NCBI GenBank assembly: GCA_030998015.1
Contig: JARWMV010000241.1
Location: 558,001 to 622,000, forward strand
Reading direction: 5' to 3'
From: Ceratorhiza oryzae-sativae
Taxonomy: Eukaryota; Basidiomycota; Agaricomycetes; Cantharellales; Ceratobasidiaceae
Length of the DNA stretch: 64,000 bases
A program made the position numbers and the translations under genes. This document shows, piece by piece, positions 46,130-56,838 of the stretch (positions within the stretch are counted from its first letter, which is position 1; each line of letters begins with the position of its first letter). The notes under the pieces are model-generated. The model was not told where the DNA came from. It did no database searches and saw nothing but the letters and a program-made list of their open reading frames with translations.

Positions 46130-48538
46130 TTGTGGAGTAAGCTTGGCTCGGATTTGGCTTGCGTATGCACTAGAATTGTCGTTTTCTTACCCATCACTGA
46201 GCGTTCGAGGTTTTAATAGTATAAATTAATATTTTTCCACCATAAAAGGCAAGAGCTACCGAGATCACCAGGCAAAGTTCTGGAGCTACATTTCTCAGAT
46301 CGTTCATGATAACGTAACGCATTATCGCGATGTTCTTGGAGGGGAGGTTCGGGTCATGTATCAAATCTCACTAAAGGTATTTTTAGTCAATGATCGCCAA
46401 AGCTCTTTAGACCTGGGACGCCAACGAAGTTATGTAAATAGAGCCTTGACTTGTATTCCATTCGTGTGCGGGACATGTTTCTTCTGCGGCCCACCAGAGT
46501 CCGACGATCGAGCTATCCGCCACGCTTCGGCCAGCGCTTTGCGACAAATGGTGTCCACAAATTTCCGCATATAGCGCAATCCAGCAACCAGTTGGCATCA
46601 TTGATGACACACATCTAAGAGGGTGGGGAGGCTATATATAGGACGTTCATGATCGGGATTGCATGAGCAGAGATTCAATAAACCAAAAGATAATCCCGCC
46701 AGGAAGATTTTGCTGAAAGATATTGGGTGAGTAGAAATTTTGGATTATACTCGCGTCCTCTGTGTTGAGTCTTCTGGTTCGTTGCTTTGCTAAATAGGGG
46801 TATACACCAAAAACAGGTGAAAAGCTAGGACAAAGACAGACAAATAACATTAGTCAATGACTCCAAGATATCACGTGCTCAAAAGAGGGTTTGAAAGTGC
46901 CAACCACGAAGACCAATGTTGGACAATCGTGCGACATGGGCAAAACTAGACCTGTTTCATGTATCTCATTCGTATGGACACGATAGACGTACCGCTATAC
47001 CCTACGATTACGTCTGAGGTTGGCGGAAGAAACCCGATTTTGAGTATGCCAATAGCCACCCCAGTTTCTATGATTCGGCAGACTCGAGTACAGCTTGAAT
47101 AACGAGGATCTTATGGTGTGTTTATGAAACCCACCCTACGCACATGTGATTAATTATGACACCAAAAAATAGGAATTTCCGACACAATCACTCTCCTGCT
47201 ATCGGGCCTGTTTACTCCCTGGGGTAAACTGTGTATAGTATACAAGCCATATCCGAGTGACATCTTGGCGAGGACATCCTTCCAGTCGATAAACCCAGTG
47301 CTGCATGATTGGTAGGCAGAGTCTCGGAAGATGGCTTGGCGTGAGCCTCGCGTTAACGTTTACGGCCATGTCGCTTCCGGGCGCCTTGTTCTATCACCAC
47401 GTGCTACACTCCGACCCCCCGCAGCTAAGCAAAGTACCCAACGAATCACATGCGTCCAGGTTATCACCCTCCGTAAGGACGGTGGTGATATATCTGAGTT
47501 GCCCAGCCCCAAGGTTGTGCCAGAATAACGCCAGTAGTCCTCTTGTAGTTGGCCCTGCCGGCTCTGCCATTGTTACCTTGGACGCTTTACTTGCACATGT
47601 GGCTGAAACGCTCAAACCCTTGGACTTTGGATAACGAAATAGCGATCTGGGTTTTTACGGGTATAAGGTGGCGAAATGTAGACCCATCGTGGTCGCCAAC
47701 GAGTAATCAGTGGACAATCACCGAGAGCCCTGTACACCACACGTCTTCTCAGGCACATATGTCTTTTGCAGGCACCGGGTATTCGCTTCGCAAGAGTTCG
47801 TCCGCAAGAATCGCGTAGTTATCCGTAGAAGTGAGATCTCAATAACAAACCATCTGCTTAGCGGAAAAAAGCAGATTTCCGTGCGACGGAAATCATTGTG
47901 GGTTGGCTGCAAACAGGCGCTGATTCTGGACATGATCCTCGGCAAGTAAATTCTCCGGGTCCGGTGTCTGTGGCAGTGCTGATGTGTGCAGAACTGAGCA
48001 GACGAGATGCATCACGCCAAGAGCGTGATGCGCCCAGCCTTTCGAATTCGCTGTCCCATATGGTCTCGAGATTGCGAACGCTGTGGAAGCTCTCCACGAC
48101 CCAATGTGCGACGAGACTGGGCTGACCTCATCGCTGAAGATGGTTGCCGCTATTGTCTCTTACCAAATGTGTCTGAACCAAGTTCCGTAGTGTGGCCGCA
48201 ACCCTCCCAGAACGTACTTGTGACCTATCCTGTGGGCCTTTTGGTGCAGTTTGCAGCCCCCCAGTAACTCTTGGCCCTCCGAATACGGCTCTTTAGAGTC
48301 TCACACGCCCGCATGTCGACTTCATCGACTGGGCACACGACCCAACAATATTACCACGCGATAAGGAACGTAAAATATCCAATCCTGATTGCATGTGTGG
48401 TGCGGAAAGGCTTGGGTCTCTCCAGGGCGCGATGGTCGCATGTGGCCTTCTAGGCCTTCCTCTCCATAAATGCGGTCCCCGCATCCGCCTTCTTGCTCAC
48501 GGACCGTTCCTCCCCTCCCCTCGACTGAGCGTTCGACC
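46130..48538. other. Long gene-poor region upstream of the OPT transporter
   Basis: 2.4 kb without a supportable gene. A 109-codon frame at 47305-47634 starts with a hydrophobic stretch (LGVSLALTFTAMSLPGALF) that could be a signal peptide, but I find no continuation with family motifs. Other frames (46356, 46407, 46647, 47710, 47898, 48007) are short and unsupported. It may hold an unrecognised or decayed gene. Confidence 0.4.
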
Positions 48539-51027
48539 ATGGCCTCCACCCATGCCAACGCGCGTGAGGTTGCTGACATCAACCCGACTGTCATGAGCAC
48601 AGTCGAGTCTGGCGCGCCTCTCGCCCAGGTCTCCTCCCGCCCCTCCTACAACGAGAAGAATGACATCGAGTCTCCGGCTGATGAGAAGCAAGATCCCGCA
48701 TTGGCCTACTCGGAATCCCGTAGCAGTCAGCCCGCCTACCGCGAGGACGGTCAGCTCGCCATTGTTAATGACGGCTCTCCGTTCCCTATCGACCCCAATG
48801 CCCCCGTCGAGACAAGCCAGCTGACCGTTCGAGCTGTGGCGATCGGTAGCTTGCTTGGTCTGATTGTTGGTACGTATTGCATCATCTTTGGCCAGACTTC
48901 ATGCTTAATTAACTCCATTATAGGTGCCTCTAATATCTATTTGGGTCTCAAGACAGGATTCACCTTTGGTGCCGGCCTTTTTGGTGCCATCTTTGGTTTC
49001 GCTATCATCAAGCCCTTGTCTCATGCTCTCCCCGCAAGCTTCGGGTACGTTCATCACATCCTACAAAGCCCTCAGAAGCTTATACATTGACCCTTATAGT
49101 GGTGGATACTTCGGCCCCAAGGAGAATGCAGTCGTTCAGACTGCTGCTACCTCAGCTGGAAGTTTGACTGGCCTTTTCGTCGCCGCTGTCCCAGGTAATG
49201 TCGTTACAGCCCTGTTAATGGACCGCCACTGAGTATGATCCGCAGCCATGTACCATCTTGGTCTCATGACTACGCCCAAGGGTGACATCGGACGTTTGTT
49301 CACTCTCACGATCATCACCGCATTCTATGGCCTGTTCTTTGCTATTCCGTTGCGCAAGTACTATATCCGTAAGTCTAGTCGACTATTTTTGTTTTGAACT
49401 GTTATTCACATATCACACAGTGAAACAGCGTTTGGTCTTTCCATCACCCACTGCCACGGCGTTTACCATCCGCTCCCTTCACGATACGACCAGTCCCGCT
49501 GCTCGCCTTGCGGCCAAGAAGAAGATCAAGATCCTCGCCGCGTCCTTCTCGGGATCGTTGATTTTCAAGACTATCTCCGGTTATGCTCCCGGTATCCTCT
49601 GGGATTGGCACATTTTCTGGTGGCTCTACACCTGGGGTTGGAAGGGTATCATCCATGCCGAGTCCTGGGGTTGGTTCATTGAGCTTACTCCGGCCTTCTT
49701 CGGCGCTGGCATGCTTTCCGGCCTCAATGCCTCATGGTCGTTCATGTTGGGCTCTATCCTCGCCTGGGCAGTTATTGGGCCTGTTCTCGTCAAACAAGGA
49801 AAGGCGTTTGGTGTTGCCAAGAACCCAAGTATCCCGGGGTGGATTGGCTACACTTCCATGAGCTCCAAGGACTACATCAACAAGCCGTCCCCCCGTTACT
49901 GGCTGCTTTGGCCCGGCGTTTTCGTCATGGTCTGCTATTCATTTGCCGAGGTTGCCTGCTCTGCTCCCATCTTTTGGTCTGCGATGAAGAGCGCATATAG
50001 GGATACTAGCTACAAGCTCCGCGAGCGCAAAGCCCGTCGCGCTGGTGTCGAGTTCAACGAGCCCAAGCCCGAAGGTTACGATATCCTAGATGACCCTGCC
50101 CCTCCAGAGGAGCAAGTCCCATTATGGGCCTGGGTTATTGGTTTGTCACTTGCCGCTGTTGGAACCCTCGTTGTTGGCCACTTCCAATTCCACCTTGACG
50201 CCGGGGTTGGCATACTCTCGCTTATCCTTGCCTTCCTCTTTGCTTTCATCGGTGTGCAATCCTCTGGTACAACCGACGTCAACCCGGTCGGTGTTATCGC
50301 CAAGGCATCGCAGCTAGTCATTGGCGGTGTTACGAAGGGTCAGGGAATCCCGCTTCACGAAGCCCAGCTTGCAAACCTTGTTGCCGGATCCGTTGCTGGT
50401 CAAGCAGCCTCACACGCCGTCGACATGACCGGTGATCTCAAGACTGGCCACCTGTTGCGCGCCTCCCCTAAGGCCATGTTCTGGTCTCAGATTGTGGGCT
50501 CTGCTGTTGGCATCTGGCTTAGCGTTGGGCTTTTCGTCCTTTTCGCTACTGCGTATCCCTGCCTTACGGATCTCGAGGTCGAGTGTACGGCATTTGGTAT
50601 GCCTGCCGTGGCCGCCTGGCGATCGGTTACTATTGCTGTGACCTCTCCTACCTTGCCTATTCCCAAGTCGTCCGGCATGACCGCCATCGCTCTGGGCATC
50701 GCCTCTATCGTTACCGTCATCGTTAAGCACTGGCTGATCCCCGCCAAGTACCACAAATGGATCCCCAACTGGAACGGTATCGGTCTGGGCTTTGTCGTCC
50801 CCCAGACCTACTACCCGATCGCGATGGTTATCGGTGCACATATTGCCTACACATGGGAGTCGCGTCGTCCCAAGAGCGCAGAGATTTGGATCTTTGCTCT
50901 TGCCGCGGGCTTGATTGCTGGAGAGGGCATGGGTGGTGTTTTAAGCGCACTCTTGACTATCGTCAAGGCTGATGGGGAATTGTATGGGAGTGCGGTGGCT
51001 TGCCCTGGGTATAGTTACTGTGGTTAA
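48539..51027 (+). CDS. OPT-superfamily oligopeptide transporter
   Basis: Five exons: 48539-48869, 48924-49044, 49100-49194, 49246-49368 and 49421-51027; 2277 nt, 758 residues. A hydrophilic N-terminus of about 95 residues precedes about 14 membrane segments. Family signs: QLTVRAVAIGSLLGLIVGAS-NIYLGLKTGF at the first span, GGYFGPKENAVVQTAATSAG, LRKYYILKQRLVFPSPTATA, GAGMLSGLNASWSFMLGSIL, GVQSSGTTDVNPVGVIAKASQ, SQIVGSAVGIWLSVGLFVLF, WNGIGLGFVVPQTYYPIAMV and, near the end, AAGLIAGEGMGGVLSALLTI. It would move small peptides or metal complexes with protons across the plasma or vacuolar membrane. The last exon is long and uninterrupted, in contrast to the neighbours. No frame break is seen. Confidence 0.94.
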
Positions 51028-52449
51028 CGATGTGATCTACTTAGGGGCTGTTCGTTACGTTCCGTGTCTACTCTTTATGTATTCAATTCAATACCTTTTT
51101 GCTCATACAACCATATGCAAAATTCGAAACGAGGCTGATTGAATCACAGATTGACACATTTTCAGACTGAAAAATACTTGTCCATGAAAGCTATAGGCAG
51201 TTCGACCTCGAGCCCGTACAAATTGTAGGTTTAGAGTGAACCAGATCCCCAGCTTCAAAGATACATTACCCGAACTCTTGTTTATGCGATATATTCTTAG
51301 GGATTGAGGCAATCAATTGGTCGAGGAACCGACCAGTGATCGAGGTTTGGTAACCGACACCCTCCAAGCCGTCCAGATCTAGTCGAATTGATGGATCCCA
51401 CAGTGTCCTTTCGAGCTCAGATTATAGCAGAACAGGTTGCGCCACCCTCGAACGTAATTGTTCAGTGTACCAACGCCTACATTTCAGCCACTTCGCTGAC
51501 CCCAACACATACACTCGTGGTGGGATATACCTTGTAAATCTCTTTTTTTTTTTATCATCCCCCTATCGTGCCTATGTGGTCGATGCTACCCCCGTGTCTG
51601 GAGCAAGTTGTCACGACAGGGTACCAGAATGGCTATTACGCACCTACATTTGAGGCAAAGGTGCCATCAGATAGATTAATGCCATCGAATCACATGGGCC
51701 ATTCTGTCAGCTGTTCACATTCAGTGTTCTTGGAACCGTACGAGACTCTTGGCGAACAGAGTCAGAGTTGATTGACACTCACGAAACAAGTATCACATGG
51801 TAGTTTTTGCCTATTCCCATCGATCATTGCTCGCTACCGCCAAGCTGCGGAATTCATGTATACAAATATATTGACCGTTTCTGCAGACTCAAACAAAGCC
51901 ATTAGTCCTTCGTTGCGCGAATTTTGCTCTGAATAATCGCTACTTGCATCTACAATCCTCATTTCCCCATATATGATTATGTTATCTCGCTCATACGATG
52001 CTCAAACTCGAAGGCCACGATCCACCACTATCCTCTTCGGTTCCATTTGGGCAACCACCTGAAATTCGGGGGGTACTGCCATTGTCTTACGGAACTTGTC
52101 ACGGTCTCGACTCTATATCGCTCCACTTCTTCTATGAAGTTGCACGAGGCGCACTCAATTGAAAGTCTCTGCATTTATCAATGTTCGAACTTTTTCAACT
52201 CGCTTGTCCTGAACTCTGTTCGCTTTCGACCGGTCAGCTGCACCCAGCGACCTCGCTGTGACCCTTGGGTATATACTCATAACCCATAGATAGACAGCTC
52301 AGATCGAACCCCAAATACGTGATAGTTTTTGCATTATGATGAGGGTAACGCCCATACCCATTGCGTCACTTGAATCGTCACCCAAGTAGATATAAAAAAC
52401 TCGGCACGGTGGTGTATGCTCCCTACCACCAGGTCCTTCGTCTCCCGCC
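51028..52449. other. Intergenic region
   Basis: 1.4 kb with no gene supported. A stretch near 51479-51510 (CAGCCACTTCGCTGACCCCAAC) resembles the duplicated upstream region of the 43-46 kb family and may be a third promoter scrap. A TATAAAAA box at 52391-52398 precedes the decarboxylase. Confidence 0.4.
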
Positions 52450-55400
52450 ATGTCAAGCTCCGAGGGTCCTACCACTTACCCAGACTTTAAAACACTCAAT
52501 GCTCGTCACCACCGCCTCGGCGCGTGGTTCTTGGGACCAAAAGCCGAGAATGCCCAATTTATGAAAGATTTCTTCACGTATATTGCCGAACAGACTGAAA
52601 GGGCTCGCCAAAACTTCCGGTCTGAAGATCCTGTAGGCTGAGTTCCATGTTTACATTTATCATGTGCATTCACGAAAGTCCCTTCCAGCAATTCATCGGC
52701 GCCGATATGCAAGCCAGCAATACGTTCCAGGAAGAAATCAAAGACTTGGATAACGCGCTCAAGGAAGTTACCAGCGCTCTGGCTGAGCACTCTATTCCAT
52801 TCTGGTCACCACGCTATAATGCCCACATGACATACGACACGTCTATGCCCGGCATGCTTGGGTATTTGGCGACTACTCTATATGTTAGTTAAGCTCTTGT
52901 CTACCAATTACGCCGGCTCATTATCATTGCCAGAACCCCAATAACGTTGCTCTGGAAGCCAGTCCGCTCACAAGTGTTATGGAATACGATGTCGGCATGC
53001 AGTTGTCCCAAATGCTTGGCTACGACACCAGTAATAAAGAGAGCAATCGCCCTTGGGGACATATTACGTGTGGTGGTTCCATTGCGAACCTCGAGTCAAT
53101 GTGGTAAGTGTTTTTGCCGATATCTAATATGATTCTAGCCTCATGATTATATTCTATGCAGGGCCGGTATGTGAACATCTTCTATGCAACTTACCTGCGG
53201 ATACTTATTTACGTGACAGCCCGTAACTTGAAATACTACCCTCTTTCACTGGCCGCCGCGATGGAAAAGGGGGAGCCGCTCGAATTTATTCGGGACAGGT
53301 TCGAAATTGAGCTCTGTAATGGACAACAAAAGCTGTTTTCAGAGGCATCCGTTTGGGAGCTTCTGAATCTGAAGCCGGCCACAGTGTTTGATATCCCAGA
53401 ACGACTCGAACGCGAATTTAGTATTTCATCAACATTCTTATCCAACACCATGAGCAAGTATGGAGTGTTCTTATCTACAATCCATTGTAGATGTCTGAAC
53501 CGGTGCTTCTAGATATCTTATTCAAAGTCTGGGTCGGGACGTACTCGACAGGAAGTTTGGGATCAAAAAACCGAGCGCACACTTGGTCACCGCAACCTGC
53601 CATTATTCATGGCCAAAGAGCGCAGGTGGGTATATGCACCCTCGTTGCTACGCGAAGGCTCACGATAGAATTTAGCCGTTCTTGGTACCGGCTCTGACAA
53701 TATCATCAAGATTCCAGTAGACAATTATGCCCGGATGGATGCCGACGCTCTAGACAAGCTCCTCCAGGAATGTCTTGATAACGAACAAGCCGTATACGCT
53801 GTCGTGTCTATTATAGGGACAACGGAGCAAGGTGCTGTGGACCCTGTCGCCGATGTAGTCGCGCTCCGCACGAAATATCAAAAGCTCGGCCTCTCGTTCG
53901 CTCTTCACGCCGATGCCGCATGGGGTGGCTACTTTGCTGCGCTGCTTCATGATGAAGTACTCACCGTACCACGTACCGCCCCAATCGACCCTGGGAACGA
54001 ATACGTCCCCGAGCAGGCGTTGGGTGCGCACACTCGTAAACAGCTCGAACACCTACAGTTTGTCGATTCGATCACTATCGATCCTCACAAGTCTGGCTAC
54101 CTCCCTTACCCTGCCGGTGGGCTATGCTACCGCGACGGACGAATGCGCTATTTGGTTACTTGGCTCAACCCTGATGTGTGGAAGGAGTCGGACGCAGATG
54201 CAGGTATGGGAGTATACGGCGTCGAGGGAAGGTATGATGTTGCCCTCACCATCACAAACGCTTGCGGAGGTTGATCTGATATTATCAGTAAACCCGGAGC
54301 GGCCGCGGTAGGGGCGTGGGTATCCCACCGAGTGATAGGATTACACAAGAACGGGTATGGGTCCCTACTGGGTGAAGCAATGTTCAGCTGCACCAAGGTA
54401 GAAGTTTTACGACGGCTAGAAAGACGCATATATTCAAACTTATATATTGCAGATGTACACGCATTGGGTGACGATGGATATGAGCGATCCGCATTTGATT
54501 GTGGTTCCTCTTAATCCGCTGCCGGCCGAGCGCGACAATAAAGGTCACGAAGCCGTACAAGCTCAACGCAAATATATCCTCGAAAATATCACCAACCGTC
54601 CGAACTATGATCTGACACAAGACAAGGAAGCTATGGAGCTTTTCCGGGACCTCGGCTCGGACCTTTCTATCAACGCATTTGCTTGCAACTTCAGGCTTGC
54701 AGACGGAACTCCTAACGAAGATGTGGTCGAAGCCAACTATTTGAACACGCGCATCTACGAGCGATTGAGCGTAACGCGGATCGAGGATAGCATCTATGAC
54801 AAGCCGCTGTTTATCATGTCTACGAAGATGGAGCAAAAGGTATACGGCAGATGCGCGGATAACCTGAAGAGGCGACTGGGATTAAAGGGAAATCAGGACT
54901 TGGATATGCTCGTCAACTGCATCATGAGCCCGTTCCCGACGGCAACAAACTTTACAAAGAGCTTGGCAGACGAATTCAAGAGGATCGCGGGAGAGGAAAT
55001 CAAGGTAAGAGCTGGACGATGGGCTGACCGAGCTTATATTGAAATCGTGCTACTTAGGCATGCCTGTTCCGCAATACCGTTACTGCGGCCGATTTCCGCT
55101 TCATTGTGCAAGGGACAGATAAAATCTACCTCTCTCTGCTTCCCATGTTCAACATGGCCAACTATCGTCGCCAGCTTATTCTATCCTGCGATGTGCCCAG
55201 CGATGTCATGACCGCGTATCGCGAGGCGCGCAACAAGAATCCCTCTGCTTTCGTGACTTTAGGCACCTCTGGGAAAATCAAATTGGAGGAACTGTTAGCG
55301 GGATCTTTCAAGGGAGTGATGGATAGGGGTTTACCGAAGGACAAGTAAGTTCTGTTTTCGGCGAGTTGGTTTGATCATTGACAAATGCCCTAACACTAGC

Positions 55401-56174
55401 CTCGGAAAGATTGCTTCTGATTTCCAAGTTACAAACGTGAAGATCGTATGGAACATCCCTATCGATTCGAAGTACCTCGACGCGGAGTACCCGGACTTTA
55501 TGTACTTCTATCTCTATGGCACTCCTGAGCAGCAGCACATCGAACATTTGCTCGTATCGGCCAAAAACGTGCAACTCACGTCTGACCAAGTACAGCTTGC
55601 GCTCGACAAGGCAGCCAAGTTGTCGGCCGAAGATCTCGCCACAGGTGTTATCTTGCGCCTCGAGGACGTACGCGAAGAGACCGTCTTACCGGTTTTGCCA
55701 CCCAATACTCCGCCGTTCTTCAAATCCGGCACTGCGCATAACGTGACCGTTTTCCGCGACAGCCATGGACCTGATGCGCATGGCCCAGGATTGACCGAGG
55801 CATACGCTTCTCCAACGCCGATCGCGACTGGCAGGATGACGCTCGGCAAGATGATTTGGGCCGATTCGGTGATGCTCAATGACGACCCCTCGGCTGATGG
55901 TGTCAAGATTCGTGCCGATAGTGTCAAGGGCAGGACGCTCGAGGAACGCTTGGCGGCGACCCGTCGACAATTTGAGGCCAAGGACCCGACTCACGCCGAT
56001 GGGTATTACAAGAGGCGCGACAAACAGGCGGCGTGGCGTACGTACCTGGAAGACAAGATGACGAGCGTTGGTCGCGACCCGGCGGGAGGAGAGCTGATCA
56101 TGTCGAGTGATGTGTCGGTTAGCGTGCCCGGTGTATCGGCCAAGGTAGGCCGGGGGCTGAAGCTAGGGTTTTAG
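52450..56174 (+). CDS. PLP-dependent group II decarboxylase, tyrosine/aromatic amino acid type, with long C-terminal extension
   Basis: Eleven exons: 52450-52632, 52689-52883, 52934-53103, 53162-53166 (5 nt), 53220-53457, 53513-53625, 53676-54231, 54289-54397, 54453-55004, 55058-55344 and 55400-56174; 3183 nt, 1060 residues, exactly in phase. Motifs: PFWSPRYNAHMTYDTSMPG, WGHITCGGSIANLESMW (PLP phosphate site), YAVVSIIGTTEQGAVDPV, HADAAWGGYF (the Asp and Ala pairing with the PLP ring) and DPHKSGYLPYPAGG (Schiff-base Lys). HADAAWGGYF with DPHKSGY resembles bacterial tyrosine decarboxylase rather than the glutamate enzyme. About 450 residues follow the PLP core (from MYTHWVTMDMSDPHLIVVPL), including QVTNVKIVWNIPIDSKYLDA and WRTYLEDKM; its role is unknown. 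Product would be an amine such as tyramine; substrate is inferred only. Confidence 0.9.
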
Positions 56175-56522
56175 TGATAGTTGAGCCTATATGAATTTGA
56201 AAGATTGCTGTATCAATTTGCTAGTGAAATCGACCGTGAAATATAAATATCTCATTGTTTCTGTCATAGAGTGGGAAATCAAGTTGGAACGGCGAATTCA
56301 TAGTAGCCCTGCGGAACACAAGTGCGCGTATATGCGTATGGATAGTCGAACACCGTATATGAAAAGAGACCCCCACTGTATGAGAAGCGAACTGGCAAGA
56401 AAAGTCCAAGACCAATCAAATGATTTGCATACACCCCTGATGGGCAAGATCAGGCCATGATTTCGATAAAATTTGTCTATGGTTTGGACGGGACCAACCC
56501 TATGAGGTGGGACACGTGGTTT
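56175..56522. other. Intergenic region between decarboxylase and the DMAC1-like gene
   Basis: About 350 bases between convergent genes. Nothing recognisable. Confidence 0.4.
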
Positions 56523-56771
56523 TCACCATATGGCGCGCAGTCCGCCTGCGAGTATCAACCCTTGCGCGGTGTCAGATTGGGAAAGGGGGGCTTGAGGTTA
56601 CGGCGCACCGGCTCCGACGGCGTTCATAATCGCTCGACCCAGCGGAGAGGCCCTCGCTGGTGGAGCAAGACGCCGGTTCTGGTAGAGCACATAGGCCCCG
56701 GACCCAGACAGCGCAAGCGTCCCGGTAATGCGACAAGCGAGGCAATCCTGTGGGTGGTGATCGGTGGCCAT
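56523..56771 (-). CDS. DMAC1/DUF4536-like small mitochondrial membrane protein
   Basis: Two exons, 56771-56609 and 56560-56523, total 201 nt, 66 residues. The pattern is that of the small DUF4536 family related to distal membrane-arm assembly component 1: QDCLACRITGTLALSGSGAY with the Cys-x-x-Cys, VLYQNRRLAPP, then RAIMNAVGAG and, across a 48-nt intron, LILAGGLRAIW at the C-terminus. Two short membrane segments flank a basic loop. The human relative takes part in assembly of respiratory complex I; for the fungal protein this is inference. The terminal exon is only 38 nt, so the gene is easy to miss. It is divergent to RMD1, with only 67 bp between the two start codons. Confidence 0.8.
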
Positions 56772-56838
56772 CGTCGTCAAAATCACGTGATACGTGATGG
56801 CGATGACATCACGTGAAGTCTGTCTGTCAGCGGCGACC
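56772..56838. promoter_or_regulatory. 67-bp bidirectional promoter
   Basis: The whole space between the ATG of the DMAC1-like gene (56771, minus) and the ATG of RMD1 (56839, plus). It contains two copies of ATCACGTGA (56782-56790 and 56808-56816), a palindromic E-box-like motif (CACGTG core). Confidence 0.6.

Noticed and set aside
47305..47634. 109-codon frame with a possible signal peptide
   Set aside because: No continuation exon and no recognised motif; kept only as a remark in the gene-poor region.
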